NCBI GenBank assembly: GCA_020722725.1
Contig: DYKG01000002.1
Location: 118,598-182,597 of the forward strand
Source of the DNA: Candidatus Methylomirabilis sp.
Lineage (GTDB): Bacteria; Muiribacteriota; Ozemobacteria; Ozemobacterales; Ozemobacteraceae
Length of the DNA: 64,000 bases
Direction of reading: 5' to 3'
Part shown: piece by piece, positions 60,146 through 64,000 of the stretch
How the letters are laid out: the number at the start of each line of letters is the position of its first letter
How positions within the stretch are numbered: position 1 is the stretch's first letter
The notes under the pieces: generated by a model
What the model saw: only the letters and a program-made list of their open reading frames with translations
What the model was told of the DNA's origin: nothing
Database searches by the model: none
Program-made: the position numbers and the translations under genes

Positions 60146-62812
60146 ATGGTAAACGATCTTGAAAAGCTGACCCCGGAGGAATTCTCGAAGCTGGTTTACG
60201 ATCTTGATAAAGCAATTCAGGGCAAAGACCTCGAATCAATGAAAAAAATGATCGATGAAGCGGCACAGAAGGTTAAAGATCTTGGCTCACTGCCGATTGA
60301 CGGGCTGAACAAGCTGTTCGTCGAAATGCTCGGAGCCCCGGCTCCTGAATTTTACGAAGCATTCAATCGCAAAACCACCTGGCAAGGCTCAGCCGATTTC
60401 AAAACTGCTGATCTGAAAGACAACAAATCGAAATCCGCTGTTGCATTGCCAGGCCAGTTGCAGATCAAAGGGCTTGAAGAACAGCTTACAAAGGCGCTTG
60501 CCGAAAGCAAAGACCCGGCAGCTTTAAAAGCCCAGATAATCAAAATAATCACCGGCAGCAAAGAATTCAAAGATCGTGAACCGCTGAGAATACATGCGAT
60601 TGAAAGCGTCTATGCCGCCACCCTGCAGCGATTACCCACCGATCAGGAACGCAATGGCTGGCTGACAAAATTCAACAGCGGGCAGGTAATGCTCGATGAT
60701 CTGAAAAAAGCCCTTGAAGGCACACCTGAGTTCAAGCTGATTCAAGAAATCATCACCACCGGCAAGATTATTCCGTTCAAACCCGCCGAAAAGACCAAAA
60801 CTGAGAACGAAAGCAAATCCGCCGATGGCAAAATAAAAAACAATACAATAAAAATGAGTGAACTCGACGGCTTCAAAGATTTTGAATTCGCCGGCGAAGT
60901 TACCATTACTGAAGCGGTTAAAACCGAAGATGATGATGGCTACTGTATTACCGGTAAAGCTCAGGCTCCCAGCCAGAAATTGCCACAGACCAGTGTTTTT
61001 CTTAAAAAGCATCCATCTACCAACGGCGATTCAGTTTACCTTGTCGGCTTCTTTACCCCAGAAAATTATCAGGCGAAAAATCTTTATAACAGCGTCAGTG
61101 GCGAATTGGCAGATCTGCTTTCAATGCTGCAGTTTAAAGATGGTGTAATGATTCACGCTTCAAGCGATGTTGCGCTTCAGATTGAAAGCCTGCCTGACAG
61201 CGTAAAATCGCAGTTTGCCAATGTTCTGAAGAACTCTGGCCATAAGAGCTTCAGGCTGGCTGAAGGCAGAAATATAATTGGCAATCTGGTTCTTGGAACC
61301 GGTGGTGCTGGCAAGCATCTGCAGAAGCTTCTGCCCGATACCGAAAAGAGCCTGTTGCTTCAGGGCCGACTGGCAAAAGAACCTGGTGACATCTTTATTC
61401 GCGGTTATCTGCCGGCATTCAAACCTTCATTCTTTCCGAAAGACTGCAAACAGATCGAACCAACCATCGAACTTACCGGTGACCCGCTTGTGGCAGTCAA
61501 CATGAGCATGGAAGTCAACATGCCTAAAGATCAGCCGATGACTGCCAATCTGCGGTTTGAAGTGCCCATTGGGCCGACCGGCACAATTCAGCTGTCGCTG
61601 GCCCTCAATGGCCAATGGAAAGATCCATTCAATAAAATCAAGGGATTGGCTATCGGCAACCTGGTAGTAAGCGGCCAGATAACTCTGCCTGAAATGAGTC
61701 CTTCATTTGGGCTGGCCGGTGATTTCCAGTTCGGTTCAAAAATCGTCAGAGTAGCTGCCACCATACCGGTTACGGTCAACATGGCAAGCGTCGGCCTTCT
61801 TGGCTCGCTCAACGAATTTGGCAGCAAAGACCTGCTGATGCTGTTCCAAAAAATGGGTGGCAAGGCTGAAAAGATGCCAATACCAACCGATCTTGTGGGC
61901 TTCAAAGATATTCAGGTTTCGTGCTCGGCACAGGGTGATTCCGCCCTCGGAATTCCTGAAGGCATGGCGGTTAAGGGGCAGATGTATATCAAATCAAGCC
62001 TGATTGCCGAAGTTGATGCGGTTGTTTCGGTTCAGTCCGGGGTCAGCCTTAAAGGTTATGGCAAAGAAATCAAGCTTGGGCCTATCGCTCTTACCGGTGC
62101 TGGGGCCGACAAAAAAGCCGGAACCGGTGACGATGGAGCGCTAGTCGATATTCAGTTCCCGATGAGTGCTACTTCGCATGCTTATATCAACGGCGAATAC
62201 AAGGTTTTCGGCATTCAGCGCGGCTTCGAAGTTATTCTCGATACCCGTGGCATGGGCTTTGCTTTTACCGACAAGATCTTCAACAGTTGGCAATCAAGGG
62301 TTGAAGTAAAGGGTGGATTCGATGCTGCAACCCCAGACTTTCAGGCCAAAGTCGAAATTAAATCAGACCTCGCCCAAGATCTCATCGATGCGACGAACAA
62401 GCTGACCAACGGTAAAATTCCGGGCTGTGTTAAAAAGGCATTTAAAAAGATGCTGACCCTTCGCCGGGCCGGTTTTGACGGATCGCTTGCCGACACCATG
62501 GGTGGCAAAGTTCCTTCTTTCTGGCTTGAATTTGCGGCGTTCGGCAAAAAATACAATGCAACTGTAGGTCTCGACCTCTCTGACAAAGTCAGCGCCGTAG
62601 ATAACATGGCAAAGAAAACCACCGAAAAGGTTCTTGAACGAGCCAGAGAGTGGGCTGCCGAATATTACCGCAAAGCTGCCGAAGCCTATGCGAAACGCTT
62701 TGCTCAAAAAATGGAGCGCTTAAACTTTCTGCGCAAAAGAGGCAAAGAAGCTAAAGGTGGTGAGCCGGGGCCAGACACAACCCCTTACGCTAATTACTAT
62801 CTTAAGCCCTGA
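60146..62812 (+). CDS. Large protein of unknown function with one DUF4214-like unit
   Basis: 888 residues from ATG 60146; an in-frame stop at 60125 fixes this as the first possible start. There is no signal peptide, and only a weak AGAAGA precedes the ATG. Residues about 1-60 are helical; a DUF4214-like unit lies near 150-200 (IESVYAATLQRLPTDQERNGWL). From about 230 to 780 the sequence is beta-rich with repeated G..V.G.I.....P.. patterns, and the last 90 residues are a helical, basic, Ala-rich tail. I do not recognise the main domain. It is probably the functional partner of the DUF4214 gene immediately upstream. Confidence 0.7.
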   Translation: MVNDLEKLTPEEFSKLVYDLDKAIQGKDLESMKKMIDEAAQKVKDLGSLPIDGLNKLFVEMLGAPAPEFYEAFNRKTTWQGSADFKTADLKDNKSKSAVALPGQLQIKGLEEQLTKALAESKDPAALKAQIIKIITGSKEFKDREPLRIHAIESVYAATLQRLPTDQERNGWLTKFNSGQVMLDDLKKALEGTPEFKLIQEIITTGKIIPFKPAEKTKTENESKSADGKIKNNTIKMSELDGFKDFEFAGEVTITEAVKTEDDDGYCITGKAQAPSQKLPQTSVFLKKHPSTNGDSVYLVGFFTPENYQAKNLYNSVSGELADLLSMLQFKDGVMIHASSDVALQIESLPDSVKSQFANVLKNSGHKSFRLAEGRNIIGNLVLGTGGAGKHLQKLLPDTEKSLLLQGRLAKEPGDIFIRGYLPAFKPSFFPKDCKQIEPTIELTGDPLVAVNMSMEVNMPKDQPMTANLRFEVPIGPTGTIQLSLALNGQWKDPFNKIKGLAIGNLVVSGQITLPEMSPSFGLAGDFQFGSKIVRVAATIPVTVNMASVGLLGSLNEFGSKDLLMLFQKMGGKAEKMPIPTDLVGFKDIQVSCSAQGDSALGIPEGMAVKGQMYIKSSLIAEVDAVVSVQSGVSLKGYGKEIKLGPIALTGAGADKKAGTGDDGALVDIQFPMSATSHAYINGEYKVFGIQRGFEVILDTRGMGFAFTDKIFNSWQSRVEVKGGFDAATPDFQAKVEIKSDLAQDLIDATNKLTNGKIPGCVKKAFKKMLTLRRAGFDGSLADTMGGKVPSFWLEFAAFGKKYNATVGLDLSDKVSAVDNMAKKTTEKVLERAREWAAEYYRKAAEAYAKRFAQKMERLNFLRKRGKEAKGGEPGPDTTPYANYYLKP

Positions 62813-62872
62813 CAGATGATTCAGTTTGAATAGACCAAAGTCATTTCACTCGGTGAATGATAAAAACTCATT

Positions 62873-62906
62873 GGCGTTGTCTCTGCAAAAGAGGCAACGC
62901 CTTTTT
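62873..62906 (+). terminator. Intrinsic terminator after the 888-residue gene
   Basis: A 12-base stem GGCGTTGTCTCT/AGAGGCAACGCC (one G-T pair) with loop GCAAA, followed by TTTTTCTTT. The space from here to the tRNA terminator at 63091 shows nothing else. Confidence 0.85.
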
Positions 62907-63090
62907 CTTTCTGTGTGGCGGACATTCTATTGATTAAGCAGGATCTATAACATTTCAAAATGATTTGTATCCGATAAGTTTTCAAGAAAAGTGGGTTAAC
63001 TCTTTAAATGCAGGGCTGGCAAGGTTGTTCGGCCCAACAAAATTTTAGGTTTTATTAAAATTTGAAACGCTAAAATTGAATTTCTGCATA

Positions 63091-63129
63091 AAAAAAGAAG
63101 CCCCAAAAATAAATTTGGAACTTCTTTTT
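63091..63129 (-). terminator. Terminator downstream of tRNA-Pro
   Basis: Minus strand: AAGAAGTTCC ... GGGGCTTCTT followed by seven T residues, 39 bases after the tRNA 3' end. The plus strand also has a T tract, so it may work in both directions. Confidence 0.65.
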
Positions 63130-63167
63130 AAATAGTCATAGCTGCCCGGTGGGACAGCTGTCTTGTA

Positions 63168-63240
63168 TCGGGGCGACTGGACTCGAACCAGCGACCACTT
63201 GAACCCCATTCAAGTACGCTACCAACTGCGCTACGCCCCG
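63168..63240 (-). tRNA. tRNA-Pro (anticodon GGG)
   Basis: 73 nucleotides fold as a full cloverleaf: acceptor stem CGGGGCG/CGCCCCG, D arm GCGC/GCGT, anticodon stem CTTGA/TCAAG with loop ATGGGGT (anticodon GGG), five-base variable loop, and T arm with loop TTCGAGT. The C1-G72 pair and A73 are typical of bacterial tRNA-Pro. The CCA end is not encoded. Confidence 0.95.
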
Positions 63241-63435
63241 TAATGACGCTAATTAAAGCAAATCATGTTCGATTATCTTATCAAACCACCAAAACTTTTG
63301 CAACAGTTTTGTTTGTTAAAAATAATTGCCTTTTAATGCTTTGATCGATAGAATTGAAAAATGCTTCAAATGCAAAGCTTAAGATACATCTCAAGATAAG
63401 CGCGAAAAACCATTTTCAACAGATAAAGCAGATTG

Positions 63436-63966
63436 ATGAATACGCAAGAATTTACCGATTTTTCAGATGAAACCCAAGAAGGCCTGATCGAATTAATAAC
63501 CGCAAGGTCAATTAAATTCATAGCTCTGGTAGGTATTTTCATCAACATGATTACCTATTTTGCTTTATCTGACAGTCTTTATATCTTTCCCAGGCTTTTC
63601 CCTCCAGCAATGGAACTATTTTTTATTGGCCAGATCATCTGGGGCAATGAAATTGAATTAAAATTCAAACTAAAGCTGTTGATTGCATCACTTTTCATTA
63701 CCGGTTGCTATCTTTTGATGCCTGGCCTGCTCGACATGGCCAGTCTGTGGTTTGTTTTATCGATCATTTACGCTTTATTCCTGAACACCGGAAAAGAAGC
63801 GCTTTACCTTTTTTTTGCATCGCTGTTGACCGTTGTTTCAGCCGGTTTAGCAATCATGAGCAAATCAACCATAATACCCCTGAAGTACAATTTTGAACCC
63901 TGCCAGTTCGCCTGCGTTTCAGTCAGAATTTTGCACTTTTTTATGAGTGGACTTTCGTACATTTAG
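63436..63966 (+). CDS. Membrane protein, possibly the sensor half of a signalling protein
   Basis: 176 residues from ATG 63436. A short polar N-terminus precedes five or six hydrophobic helices (about 28-46, 52-68, 78-100, 104-122 and 128-145). This resembles the membrane sensor part of histidine kinases or cyclic-di-GMP proteins, with the last residues (VRILHFFMSGLSYI) ending abruptly. The stop is 34 bases from the window edge, so I cannot see whether the reading continues in another frame. It may be a complete small membrane protein or the front of a broken gene. Confidence 0.5.
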   Translation: MNTQEFTDFSDETQEGLIELITARSIKFIALVGIFINMITYFALSDSLYIFPRLFPPAMELFFIGQIIWGNEIELKFKLKLLIASLFITGCYLLMPGLLDMASLWFVLSIIYALFLNTGKEALYLFFASLLTVVSAGLAIMSKSTIIPLKYNFEPCQFACVSVRILHFFMSGLSYI

Positions 63967-64000
63967 GCGGCCCTCGATAATGATTCTATGATGAGTTCAT

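Noticed and set aside
1..64000. CRISPR arrays, rRNA genes, insertion sequences
   Set aside because: No regularly spaced direct repeats, rRNA-like segments or transposase frames were seen.

Overview
The window looks like chromosomal DNA from a free-living, diderm (outer-membrane) bacterium. The evidence is a secretin, several predicted lipoproteins, an outer-membrane-protein-like C-terminus at the left edge, and many Sec signal peptides. Base composition is moderate. The gene set is rich in TPR, HEAT, FN3, Ig-like and Kelch repeat proteins, bacterial STT3-like and rhomboid proteins, an AmmeMemoRadiSam protein and type IV pilus/type II secretion genes. This resembles poorly cultivated lineages such as Riflebacteria, but that placement is an inference from gene content. 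No phage, insertion sequence, integrase, CRISPR array or rRNA was seen. One tRNA-Pro (GGG) lies near the right edge.

Left part (1-13 kb): the tail of an outer-membrane-like gene; a leftward pair of MEMO-family protein and small holin-like membrane protein; a peptidoglycan exo-muramidase (NamZ family) with a probable leaderless promoter; three minor pseudopilins in GspI/GspJ/GspK (PilV/PilW/PilX) order; a small zinc-ribbon protein, CheR, a Nudix hydrolase, a giant TPR protein and an FN3/beta-helix lipoprotein; then two tandem Flp pilins behind a near-consensus sigma-54 promoter.

Middle (13-38.5 kb): a GT-C glycosyltransferase, an SH3b protein, a PrsW protease coupled to a zinc-ribbon/beta-propeller protein, NagZ, a SpoIIE-type phosphatase group, and the main pilus/secretion locus. 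That locus runs pilB-pilC, then a glycosylation segment (methyltransferase, two GT2 enzymes, DUF2304, and a divergent STT3-like oligosaccharyltransferase), then a GspG-like pseudopilin, a PilM-PilN fusion, PilO, PilP, a lipoprotein and the PilQ secretin. No PilT or prepilin peptidase is present in the window, so these must be encoded elsewhere or be absent.

Right part (38.5-64 kb): a tightly overlapping rightward run of a HEAT protein, a rhomboid-like protein lacking the catalytic serine motif, a 1979-residue Ig-like/Kelch lipoprotein, a decayed histidine-kinase remnant, RNase HI and an anchored alanine/proline/glutamate-rich protein. Leftward genes follow: a small conserved protein, a LysM protein, a large rhomboid protease and topoisomerase III. 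Then come an orphan second PilC, a trans-sulfuration PLP enzyme, a DUF4214 gene interrupted by a -1 frameshift exactly at an A-AAA-AAG heptamer, an 888-residue companion protein, tRNA-Pro, and a membrane protein at the edge.

No wholly new system can be proved from sequence alone. The most unusual items are the pseudopilin/oligosaccharyltransferase locus with its fused PilMN, the frameshifted DUF4214 gene with its companion, the SpoIIE phosphatase with a substituted metal ligand, and the histidine-kinase remnant kept inside an operon of 4-base overlaps.
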